Shown piece after piece: positions 23,024 through 33,231 of a DNA stretch of 64,000 nt. The notes beneath the pieces were generated by a model that was given only the letters and a program-made list of their open reading frames with translations, ran no database searches and had not been told where the DNA came from. The position numbers and the translations under genes were made by a program. Every line of letters starts with the position of its first letter. Positions within the stretch are counted from its first letter, which is position 1. Origin of the DNA: Adiantum capillus-veneris (lineage: Eukaryota > Streptophyta > Polypodiopsida > Polypodiales > Pteridaceae); contig CM043953.1 of the NCBI GenBank assembly GCA_014529385.2, positions 93,253,342 through 93,317,341 of the forward strand, read 5' to 3'.

Positions 23024-23367
23024 GGAAGGGGGGCACATTAATCAACAAGTCAGACAGTGGAGTCAACACTAGGTGAATAGAAGGCTTGGGGATTGTCCAA
23101 AGCTCCCTATCGCTTGGTGTTGACCTTGGTGTAGCCGACGGTGGAGACCCTTTTGGTGATGTGATTACAATTCATGCAGTAGAGTCAATACTGGGCAAAT
23201 AGGAAGCTTGGGGACTGCCCAACGCCAGCTATTGCTTGGTGTTGACCTTGGGGTTAAAGACATTACAAGAGGCAGTAGAGTCAATACTGGGGGAATAGGA
23301 GGCTTGGGGACTGCCCAACGCCACCTATCGCTTGGTGTTGACCTGGGTGACAAAGACATGATATGCG
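23024..23367 (+). repeat. E' polypurine tract and 5' part of 3' LTR with internal tandem repeats
   Basis: The tract ggaagggggg (23024-23033) precedes cattaatcaacaagtcag, matching the LTR start of element E (27674 reading leftwards) except that TG has become CA. Units of about 75-110 bp (gtcaatactgggcaaatagg ... cttggtgttgacct) repeat three times. Similarity to the other LTR stops near 23367. Confidence 0.72.
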
Positions 23368-23389
23368 ACAATTTTCTCTGTGTGTGTGA

Positions 23390-23636
23390 TCGAGCTTCCC
23401 CCATGGTATTAATAGTTGACCTCTAGTGCCTTTCAACCATTAAATTAGCGACCCCATACTTGTTTAGTTTTTGACCTTCACAACTGTTTATGCGTTTGAT
23501 TATATTAAAATTTAATGCTTATTGCTGACAAATGGTTTAAAATCCTGTTACCAATCAATGTCTGCCAATAACTACATATGATTTTTAATTGATTATAAGG
23601 ATGCACTTACTGTGCCACTTTTGTTTGATTTTGCAG
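23390..23636 (+). repeat. Direct repeat A'
   Basis: This is the second copy of the 22684-22929 segment. It abuts the inverted gag-protease arm exactly at 23636/23637, so its end is a rearrangement breakpoint. Confidence 0.8.
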
Positions 23637-25778
23637 CCATATCTGTACACAGATAGATGATGGTTAGAGTGCAAATAATACAAGGGTCATGTCAAAAGGT
23701 TATGTCCTTGTGCATATTGTGTTTTTATGATTTTGTGCTATGTATAGAGCTTGTAGGTTTCCAGGTTTTTGTTAGGGACATCTTGCTTTTTTACTTTTTT
23801 TTTTTGTCTTTTGTGAGTATAAGGCTATATATATACATTCCCTAAGATTGGAGATTGAGAGGTCGGGGAGGAAGGTTGAGAGGGAAGTGAGTGAATGATG
23901 AATGTCAACAAACACTCCTCCCTTCCTTGGGTAGATCATACTTTTTGGAATGATGTCGTCACCTTTTGAAACCAATTGTTCCAAGTTGTTATGGGTGAAG
24001 ACTTTCACCAATAGTTTTTGTCCACCCTAGGAATTCCATCTAGTTGCAAGGGTGGTAAGGTACTCTCCCATGATTTTATTTGCAACATTGTTGTAGGTGG
24101 TGAACTTACAACGGGAGGTGCAAATTCTTACTTGTTTGTATGGATATGTACAATGGTAGGTGGAGGTTGTGTCGAAGCTTCTATTTTCGTATAGGAACTA
24201 TATGAAGAGCAAGAAGCTTCATTTGACTTCCCTATTCCTGAGCTAGGTGAAACAAATCGTTCTTTCTTCAGTATCCAAACTAGCTCTGGAGCGGGTGTGT
24301 AGCATTCTGTGATTTTTTTCCTTTCCATGATCGTCAATTCATTTTGGAGCTACAGGATTGGGTTCACATGATCCAGGTGACAAGTAAGAGCACAATTTAC
24401 GTTTTGGCACCCAGATTTGATCATTTCCTTCATATTAGCCTTGGGCTTCCAATAGTTTTTTAGGAATCCAACGCAACGTTTCTTTACATTTCTTAGGGCG
24501 AGTGGACGTCTCTTACCAGGCTCCGGTCTTTTAACACTAGCTATGGTTGCTAAAGAAGCTTTAGGGACCCACTTGTATGTTTTCTTTGTTATATTGGGAT
24601 AGGTCTTGTGTGTCTCAAGCTTTATTTCAACTACATCAATTGAAGCTCTAGAGAGTTGGGCTATGGGGACATATGGTTCAACCTCTTGGACATGAAATGT
24701 TTTGGGTTTTATTTCCTTAAGAGGCAATATCTCATGGACTATGGCTTGAGTGGCAAGGCTAAGAGTTGATTTCTGCGTTGTAACACCCCCAGTTTCCCCA
24801 ATCAATAGTGCATTTGGCAGCTATCATCCACGTGCATCTTAGGTTTATATTACCGTCCATAGTTCCAACAGGCATGACCAAAAAGTCTTGAGCTACAACC
24901 CCATTGTCATAACTGACAGAAGTGTGCCAGATTCCAAAAACCACAATTTTTTTCTTGTTGACACCCTTGACTTGGATAATACTCTTAGATAGAGGTGTCT
25001 TTCCCAATTGACACCACACCCCATATGACAACATATTATACTTAGCACCCATGTCCAATAAGGCGTTATATAGCACTTTGCCATAGGGGTTGTTTAGCTC
25101 AATAGGGTATCATAGAGGTGTGTCACAGTCCAACCAATCCTCGTCAATTTCAACATGGAATGCATGTGTAACTCCAAGATTGGCCTTTGCGGTAGATATT
25201 TCTTTGTTTATCGTGGCTCTTATATTTGCTGGATATCGTCGTCTCTTGTAAGATCTTCTTTTCTTGCTAAGGTTGTGATTTTGGGTTATGTTTGAATCAG
25301 ACCCTCTTGATATGTCTTTGCTCGTACCCTCTTCACTCTTGGATATATCACCATAGGCTGTTGTACTAGGCCTTGAGTGTTTAGTTTCTTGACTTGATTC
25401 ATTGGTCATTTCCTCTAGCCCTGAATTAATCTCTCCCTGAGATTTCATTTTTGAGGTATGTTGGTCAGAATCCCCTGAGGTATCATCAATTTCACTCTTA
25501 GGTAGGTCTGCCTCTCTTTTATCGTCAGAAGTTATATGCGCTACACCTAACATGTTTACTGGTACAATTTGTGGTATCTCCTCGCCCTCATTTACATCGT
25601 TAGCTCCATGTTCAAAGCGAGTGGCTATACTAAAGGTTTCCTTCAAGCGGCTAAGCACGCTCGGCCCAGACCGTGGGCCCATGGCATGCATGTCTTGGCT
25701 TGAGCTATCGGGATTAGGCATTGGGTAACCCTCCATGATGTTGTAGTCAGAGGAAGAGTCACTAGCTGCTATATGCAA
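23637..25778 (-). pseudogene. gag-pro: E: gag C-terminus and aspartic protease, minus strand
   Basis: From 25778 the frame reads an acidic Ser/Glu-rich gag tail with a basic KKRRSYKRRRYP patch, then IDEDWLDCDTPL, one TAG at 25110-25112, and the protease LLDMGAKYN (D-M-G-A) with flap-like segments. Continuing left are YKWVPKAS and further tail motifs, with frameshifts after 24759. It mirrors E' (19204-21251). The leader and a full 5' LTR lie to its right, so this copy has a defined 5' end while its 3' end is lost at 23637. Confidence 0.76.
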
Positions 25779-26658
25779 GTCCTAAGTGGTACTACCTTGG
25801 GTTCTCGCTGAAGGCCTAGAGCCTAAGGTAGATGGGTATTGAGAACTCGCGTAAGTTGAAGTGCTCGCTAGTTGCTCAGTCTCTAGCACACGACCAGAGC
25901 GCAGATGCATGTGCCTCTGGCACGCTACAAGAGTCGGCAAATAACCTCGAAGGTTAACCGCTTGAGTTTTTAGGCATTTTGCACCCCGTTTTCACTCTTT
26001 TTTTATGTTTATTAATGATCGGCTTTTGGATTAAAGTGTGTGATAGCTCAAAATGAGCGTATTGCTCAGGGGGTTGTGGTGTGCTTTACAGCACAATTTT
26101 TGATCACTTGAAGTTCCGATGGTCCTCAAAAAGGTCGATTTTTACGTAGACATGAGCCTAAAATAAGTAATCCTAAAGGGTGCTTGAGCCTAAGCGTGGG
26201 CTTAGGCTTGGGCTTGGGCTTGGACCTGGGGAATATTTTCGATCTCGGTCCTACCTTTAAGAATTTTTTATTTTTATTTTAGTTTTTTTAGTTTTTTTTT
26301 TGGATAAGATCGCCACGGCTGCACCACATGCGCGAGCACACACACACCTAACCTACCTACTTATAACTAATAGAGCTACTATTACACATCAACATAGTAC
26401 TACAGCAACTCATTAGCTAATAGATCTACTTACTGTAATTTACACAAAACTAACATTACAGATCTACTACCTTAATTCTAACACCTTATCAACAGATAAA
26501 ACACAATACCTTTCAACACCTTATTAGTAAAAACAATACACTGCAGCAAAAAAAAAAACTACTTCTCAACACACACACCTTCCTTCTCTACCTTTCCTAC
26601 ATCTAAAATTACACCACAAAGCAGCATAGAGTGCTACTTGAGCTTAATGCAAGGCATT
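25779..26658 (-). other. 5' leader of element E
   Basis: Non-coding DNA between the primer-binding site and the gag frame. It contains a short run of gggctt hexamer repeats near 26195-26222 and several CTA-rich patches. Any N-terminal gag coding has been lost or is unrecognisable. Confidence 0.45.
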
Positions 26659-26676
26659 TTCCCGACAGCAGTGCCA
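26659..26676 (-). promoter_or_regulatory. Primer-binding site of element E
   Basis: Reading minus, TGGCACTGCTGTCGGGAA sits four bases inside the LTR end (CACA at 26681). It matches the G4 site TGGCGCCGCTGCCGGGGA at 14 of 18 positions, and all four differences are C-to-T or G-to-A transitions, as expected of methylation-linked decay. This type of site pairs with a tRNA 3' end to prime reverse transcription. Confidence 0.72.
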
Positions 26677-26680
26677 AAAA

Positions 26681-26920
26681 TGTGCACATCTATCACACGT
26701 GTGAATGCAAGGGACTTGCCGTACACTGTGTGCAAGCTACAAGTGGTTGCAAGCACACAACCAGACTAATCTAGCAAGCTCAAGAGAGCAAGGGTGTGTT
26801 ACCCACTGCCCTAAGCTTGCCTTTGTGGAGGATTCCTCGCCGCAAGGAAGAAGGATCTAGTACCGTGCCGCACTCAACTGCCTCGCTGCCACCATGCCGT
26901 CGTCACAATGCTTGATCGCA

Positions 26921-26979
<59 letters not shown>

Positions 26980-27674
26980 ACACACACAAGGAGATGAAGA
27001 AGAATCAGATGGAGATGGAGCAAGAGCACTCTTCAATTGCACAAATGAGAGAATGAGGTATTTTAGGTTTAGATTGACTTTTATATGGGCTTGCCCGTTC
27101 ACATTTGGGCACCCACACTTAGCCAATCTTACCCAGATATTATAGGTTCCAGTTTTAGAGTGCACCTCTCATCGGCAATCACTCTTACTCTTTTCCTATT
27201 GGACCACCAAGCCCGGCCCATGACTCAAAACAATGTAATTTCCATGGATGTGCCGATGACTATTTGCCAAGGTCAGCACCAAGTGATAGTTGGTGTTGGG
27301 CTGTCCCCAAGCCTCCTGGTCGCCCGGTGTTGACTTCACTATCGCATATCATGTCTTTATCACCAAGGTCAACACCAAGTGATAGGGAGCTTTAGGCAAT
27401 CCCCAAGCCTCCTATTTGCCCAATATTGACTCAACTGCCTTTTGCGATGTCTTTAACCCCAAGGTCAACACCAAGCGATAGGTAGCGTTGGACAGTCCCC
27501 AAGCCTCCTATTCGTCCAGTATTTACTCTAGTGCATGAATTGTAATCACATCACCAAAAGGGTCTCCATCGTCGGTTACACCAAGGTCAACACCAAGCGA
27601 TAGGTGGTGTTGGGTAGTCCCCAAGCTTCCTATTTGCCCAATACTGACTCCACTATCTGACTTGTTGGTTAACA
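26681..27674 (-). repeat. 5' LTR of element E (994 bp)
   Basis: It starts TGTTAACC (27674 reading left) and ends TGTGCACA (26681). It contains the roughly 75-110-bp tandem units (27262-27660) shared with 23036-23367 and a (CT)n(CA)n microsatellite (26921-26988). It truncates the Ty1-C reading frame at 27675. The matching duplication for this insertion (acttg at 27675-27679) was not found on the other side. Confidence 0.75.
26921..26988. repeat. (CT)n(CA)n microsatellite inside an LTR
   Basis: CT to 26945, then CA with one interruption. It lies within the element E LTR, so this microsatellite may be propagated by the element. Confidence 0.95.
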
Positions 27675-28829
27675 ACTTGCATGCTCTTCATCCATTCTTC
27701 TTTGGATTCATGTTTCATAGCTTCTTTGTATGATTCTGTCTCTCCAAAATCTGAGATCAAGAGATGGCTGAAGGAAGGAACAAACCTTTTTGGAGGTCTA
27801 CTTGATCTTATAGGTCTTCGGGGCATAGGTTGAGGCTCCTCATTTGTTTGACATTGTTGCACGTTGTCACTGTTTGCACTCCTTGATTCATCACTATCCT
27901 CAAGCTCCATGTACTCATCACCTATGTCTTTTGTTTGTTTTCCTTCCAAGTAATCTTTGTACATATTTTCTTCGTCTAAAATTACATCCCTACTTCTAAA
28001 GATTTTGCTATCTTTAGGATTCCATAGGTGATACTCAAAGTTAGCTTCTCCATAGTCAATGAAGAAACACTTTTTGGACTTTGCATCTAGCTTTGCCCTT
28101 AGGCTTCTATCTATGTGCATGAAATCCTCACACCCAAACACTTTGAGAAATGCATAATTCATCGGTTTACTTGTCCATGCCTCTTTTGGAACTCCCCCAT
28201 CCAATGTTGTTGAGGGTGACCGGTTGATTAAGTTCATAGACATACTTACAGCTTCCACCCAAAGCACAAGCGATAGGTCTGCATGTAGCAGCATGCTGCG
28301 TGCTCACTCCATGATTGTCATGTTTATTCTTTCCAAAATGCCATTTTGTTGAGGTGTCCTTGGGGTTGTTATTTGCCTCCGAATGGCATTGCTAGCACAA
28401 AATCTTTCAAAATCTTGGCTGGAATATTTGCATTCATTGTCGGATATGAGGCGTTTAACCTTGGTACCTGCTTTATTCTCCACAAAAGGCTTTCCACCTT
28501 TTAAATATGGAAAACACATCGGAATTATTCTTCATTACATAAACCCATGTTTTTCTAGTCGCATCGTGTATGAATGTTACATAGTACAATGAGCCACCAT
28601 GTGATGGTGTACTTTCAGGACCCCCAAACATCAAAATGAACCAGTTCAAGTTTTGTAATTTTTCTTTCATTTCTTTCTTTTTGAAATTTTACCCTCTTTT
28701 GTTTACCATGAACACAATATTCACATAACTCTAAGTCCACTTCTTTCAAACCTAGTAGAAGCTTATGTGATTGAAGGATTTGCATTCCTTTGGCACTCAT
28801 ATGCCCAAGCCAGTAGTGCCACACCGCAT
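27675..28829 (-). pseudogene. pol: Ty1-C integrase region (3' segment of the split element)
   Basis: Reading minus from 28829: WHYWLGHMSAKGM with CEYCVHGKQK (GAG-pre-integrase H/C zinc site), then a shifted segment with LVHFDVWG and HDATRKTWVYVMK, NECKYSS where DNGGEY is usual, and TPRTPQQNGILERINMTI containing the catalytic Glu. Next come VFGCEDFMHI and the C-terminal RFVPSF domain start. The second catalytic Asp motif reads ISDNECKYSS, so that Asp is present. The frame joins exactly with the protease segment at 52783 once the intervening insertion and one 5-bp duplication are removed. Confidence 0.86.
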
Positions 28830-29058
28830 TGTTGGGGTGTAGGCCACGTGGCCGTGGGAAACCACCCGTATTTACATTTTCCCTAGTCAATATAGGGAGA
28901 TAAAGTGAGAGGGTTGATCACCCTCTCTCACTTTCCTCTCCACTAACCTACTGTGATGTGTAGTGTAGTGCTGGTGTGGAGTGTGCAAGAGAGGGAAGGA
29001 GTGTGCAAGAGATGGAAGGACAAGGGGGACGAAGATGATACACATCATAGTAGGTTAT
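28830..29058. repeat. Chimeric LTR: 5' part in plus, 3' part in minus orientation
   Basis: 28830-28961 matches the first two thirds of the plus LTR at 52587-52777 (TGTTGGGGTGTAGGCC start). From 28964 the sequence is the reverse complement of the same LTR's end (TGTAGTGCTGG) up to about 29058, where Ty1-B 3' sequence begins. The two halves therefore meet tail to tail. Confidence 0.78.
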
Positions 29059-29091
29059 TCTATAAAAAGTCGATGAAGCATCACCTACGCT

Positions 29092-30102
29092 TCATCCTAC
29101 ACCCATAAGTTCTATGCAATGTGTAAAACACTCTGAGGCTAGGCTCTTCGTGAGAGCATCTGCGGGGTTGTCTTAGTGTGGACTTTGACAAGCTCAATGC
29201 GCTTGCTAGCCAATGCATCTTGTATGACATGGTATTTGACCTCTATGTGTTTCAAATTTGAGTGGAACACTGGATTCTTTGCCAAATCAATGGCACTCTG
29301 TCTATCACAATGCAATACTAGAACCTTGTGAATACCCAAATCTCCCACTAGATGAGCTAACCATATGGCTTTCTTGCTTGCGTCAGATGCAACATCATAT
29401 TTTGCCTTAGTGGTAGATGAATACGTGCATTCTTGGAGACACGATGTCCAAGAGATATCTACTCTAGCAAGCATGAACACATAGCCATATGTGAATCTTC
29501 TATGATCCACACAACCCGCATAATCCACATGTGTGTAACCTACAATAGATGCATCGTTGTTTCTAAAGCGTAAACACTTGCTACCTGTACCCTTCAAATA
29601 TCTAAGGATTTTATTCACTGCTTCCCAATTCTTCTTGCCATGGTTTTCCATGTACCTACTAACCACTCCCACTGCATGTGCAATGTCTGGTCTTGTGGCT
29701 ACCATAGTGTACATCGAACTGCCAACTGCTGAAGAATATGGTACTTTCGCCATTTTCTCTTGCTTAGCAATTGTTTTGGGAGAATCTTCCTTGCTAAGTT
29801 TGGGGTATGCTTGCATTGGGGTACTCAATGGCATCCCCCCTGCATACTAAAATGTTGCAAGACTTTGTGGATGTACTTTTCTTGAGATAATTCAAGAATT
29901 CCATGTCTCTCTTGATTTGCATACCAAGAAAGTGATTGGCATTTCCAAAATCTTTCATGGAAAACTGTGCTTAGCATCTTTTTCAAGTGATTGATCTCAT
30001 CAAGTAATTTTCATGCGATAAGCATATCATCTACATACAAAATCAAGATGATTAAAGAACCATCGTTCAATCTCTTTGTGTATAAGCATTGTTCCTCTTG
30101 AA
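29092..30102 (-). pseudogene. pol: Ty1-B reverse transcriptase C-terminus and RNase H
   Basis: Beginning next to 30102 are LILYVDDMLI (catalytic YVDD, 30013-30050), a KMLSTVFHER-like region with a shift, then PYSSAVGSSMYTMVATRPDI, NWEAVNKILRYLKG, the RNase H segment YTHVDYAGCVDHRR, and STTKAKYDVASDA where TTEAEYVA is usual, so the catalytic Glu is Lys. A final shift near 29165 leads to the conserved CFTHCIELMGVG end and TGA at 29092-29094. It continues the frame left off at 43196. Confidence 0.86.
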
Positions 30103-30109
30103 TTTTTAT

Positions 30110-30160
30110 GGGGTAGTATCACTTCTTGAGCGATGAAAAGCGAGCAATAGGAAAAAAGTG
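30110..30160 (+). repeat. Left terminal inverted repeat of the 13-kb element
   Basis: It matches the right terminus with a few substitutions and one gap of about 11 bases. Subterminal GAGCG/GCGAGCA words could be transposase-binding sites, which is inference from their repetition only. Confidence 0.78.
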
Positions 30161-32232
30161 AGCAAATAAATGCAATTCAGGAGGTGCATTGACCACACCA
30201 TCCCTCCATGGATTTTTTTTTCTTACATATGATTCCCTTTTGAAATCCTATTCTCCTTGTGCATTGTATCTTCCTATATACATTATATTGAATGCTTATT
30301 TTAATTATCCATTATAGTTCAAGCTTAAATTAGCTCATGTATTAAAAAAAAGTGCTTGGATCAATGGAGTTTCTAAGTATCAATCATTTTTCACCTTAGA
30401 ATACTATGAAAATACAAGCATACCTTTTTATGAATTTTTGGAGATCATAATAAAGTTTCACATGTATGTTGTACTATCTTAAATCTTATTTAGTCCACTA
30501 AGCAATATATACATGTTTCCCATGATTATTATGCATTCACTATCTTTTAGTATTTATATCTATCTACCTTACAATACTTAAAGGATTAAAAGAAACTATT
30601 TTGAATATATATCTCATGTTATGATTCAAAATTAAATTTTTACCCACAATAAAACAAAACTTATATTTGTCAGTTTAATATTCAAGTTGTGAATTTCTTG
30701 ACAATGCCTAAATGAGGTGGTGGTCACGAAATTGAAGGAGGTAAGAACAAATGTAATGGAAAGGTGCCATTACAAAGGTGACAATAGAAAAATTGACCAA
30801 CCTTGTTGTATTTTCACTCCCTCTCAAGGAACATTATCCTTGTGATTCTAATGTTGGTGTATCTATATGGTAGTGCCCGTTATGGTGATCCATTTTTTTA
30901 TGACAATAATGTGAACTCATTCTTTTAGGCATGTCCTTCTAAATAAGTAGTGCCCATTATACTCCTTCAATCATCGATCAAGGCTATCCACTTTTTTATG
31001 ACATCAATGTGAACTCATTCTTTTAGGCATATTCTTCTAAATAATCCTAGCTTGACTTGTATTAGCTTTCCTATCGAAGTAGTACACTGATCAAAGCTCC
31101 TTCAAGGGATTGGTGATCAAGCTAGTCGACGATGATTTTTGAGGCTTATCGGGGCTCTTGAGAAAACTTTGTAATGTCAATTTGAATAGAAATCGACAAG
31201 TTTGGAAGACTTGAAGTATTCATGTGGAAGAAGAAAACCACTTCACATTTATACATAAGAAAAAGATCATAATAGATATGATATGTATTCAAATTTCTCC
31301 TTTTCAGGTTTCTATTGAAATGGAACCTCCCTTTAGAGTATTTTAAATTTTTTCTTGACTAGACCTTATTTTTTCTCAGTTCAAACAAGAGATGAGCATA
31401 TGAAAATTACACAAAGAACCATCTATACCATAGCTTCACTAGTACAAAAATAATGTAAATTAAATAGTGGATGAACCATTTTGACTAACAATGCTACCAA
31501 GCCCTCTGCAAATCTTCATGACCTACTATCTCCTATGTACAATGAGTATCTTAAGAGACTCATCACTTGTCATTTAATAGAGATGTATATGGAGTGAATA
31601 GACTGGTTGATAAGACTTCATGCATATTATATTAGCTCTAAGAAAATCCTAAATGATTTCCAAGGCTTCTTGAGTCACATGATAGCCTTATGATAGACAT
31701 GAGAACTTGGTGTGTTGGCATGCCAAAAGGCTCTTTGCTGTGTATGCATAGTTAGTGTTGTTATCTTTCCACCACATTAGGAATGATGTTATGAAAAGCT
31801 TCTCAAGAGGGTGCATGATGCTATGGATTAAAATAGTCTCCTACATTACATGATTAAGGGTGGAAAATTGGGTGGGGAACTATGAGACTACTACACCACT
31901 TAATGAGTGCATTGAAAGCAAAAAAAAGGTTGAAGTCTAGATGGTTTTCATATATAAGCATTGACGATTTCATTTATTGATCATGAGCTTCTAATGGAGA
32001 AATGGTGTTATCCATGAAGAGAAGTTAACTCTGTGGAGCTAAGTGTTTTTTTTCTTACTTGTAAAAGAACCTGTAGATGATGGGACAACTACATAAAAAT
32101 AATTGTCAAGGGGTTTTTCATGCCTTCTCAAATATAGATGCAACTAAAATTACTTGTAGTTATCTTTAAAGACACTTCATGTTGAAGACCTTCGATCGTA
32201 TTTGGTTTTGAGAGCCACTAAGAGTGATTGTC
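30161..32232. other. AT-rich left body of the inverted-repeat element
   Basis: 2 kb without recognised open frames or repeats, apart from a local duplication of the sentence-like words tgacaataatgtgaactcattcttttaggca (in two copies near 30900 and 31000). It may be decayed coding sequence, but I cannot support any product. Confidence 0.4.
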
Positions 32233-32237
32233 ACCAT

Positions 32238-33136
32238 TGTTGACCGCTGGGTCAACAACACAACATAACTCAATTTTCGTTCCAAAGTCTTATCTTTTGT
32301 GAGTTATGAAATGCTGTGGATTATGGCTATAAATGTCATTTGTAATGAGTAGTTATTCTAGTTTCAGAAGCCGGGGTGCAATGGCACTTCCAGATTGTAA
32401 ATACAAAGCCATTTGAACCTTTCAACCCATTTTTGGTTAAACCTAAGGTAGCCTTAGTATATAAGGTACCTAAGTCATTTTGTAAAGGAAGACTTTTAAT
32501 CATAATCAAAAACTTTAGCGCTGCCGTCTACTGTGTGAGAGAGAGAAAGAGAGTGAGCGTGATCTTTATCCTCTCGCTACGCCCGGATCTCTCAACACAT
32601 TGGAGATCCGACTGCACCATTGTTGTAGGCTCGAGTAGAGCTACGCGACAACGCCAAGCATTCCACATGAGACGAAGCGCACACGTCGATGCATCTACGA
32701 GCTAGTTGTGGCCGTAAGTGTATCAAACGATGTCTGTTTTCTGCGTGCTAGTAGTCTATAGAATCATGGTGACATAAGCTACGCATAGGTACTCATAAAT
32801 TTCAGTTTCGGGCACTTACAAAATTCTACTCTGTCATCCTACGCGTTTTCCGCAGACGGGTTTAGAGTGAGGGTTTTGAGTGTAGAAGCGTAGGGACAGG
32901 TATATCCTAGTGAGGGGATGGTGTTCCTTAAGTTTCGTACGAATTTGGCATGATTAGGTGAGTTACCTTCCGTATCTGTGTATGCGGCTAGGTGGGGTAG
33001 TTGAGAGTAGTGAGGTTCTTGATTGTGGTTTAGTTGGCCTTCCAGAGTGTTGTATGTGTAGGATGGTCTCAGCTTGACAAGCTAAAGAGATTTCCTCCGT
33101 GTGCCTATCGTGTCATCTGTGTCCTCGATTAACATT
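32238..33136 (+). repeat. G3 5' LTR, 3'-truncated
   Basis: It aligns with 38553 onward with few differences until ctcgattaacatta near 33136, where the 3' copy continues for another 58 bp but this copy jumps into gag-coding sequence. A TATA-like tagtatataagg (about 32455-32466) is present in both copies and is a plausible promoter element. Confidence 0.87.
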
Positions 33137-33231
33137 ATAAGTGGATCCGGAAGAGGATATTCCGCGATCAAGTGGATAGCGAGGAAGCGTGTGTCTTACC
33201 GAGGGTCTGCGACTAGATAGGCTTAGTTACG

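Noticed and set aside
28830-28961. Simple 5' LTR of an intact plus-strand element spanning to 52777
   Set aside because: Only the LTR start is in plus orientation; the adjoining LTR end and the next 20 kb of copia coding are minus, so an intact plus element is excluded.
32376-32705. 109-codon protein at the G3 LTR
   Set aside because: It lies wholly inside the LTR; the repeated copy at 38.7-39.1 kb does not keep the same frame.
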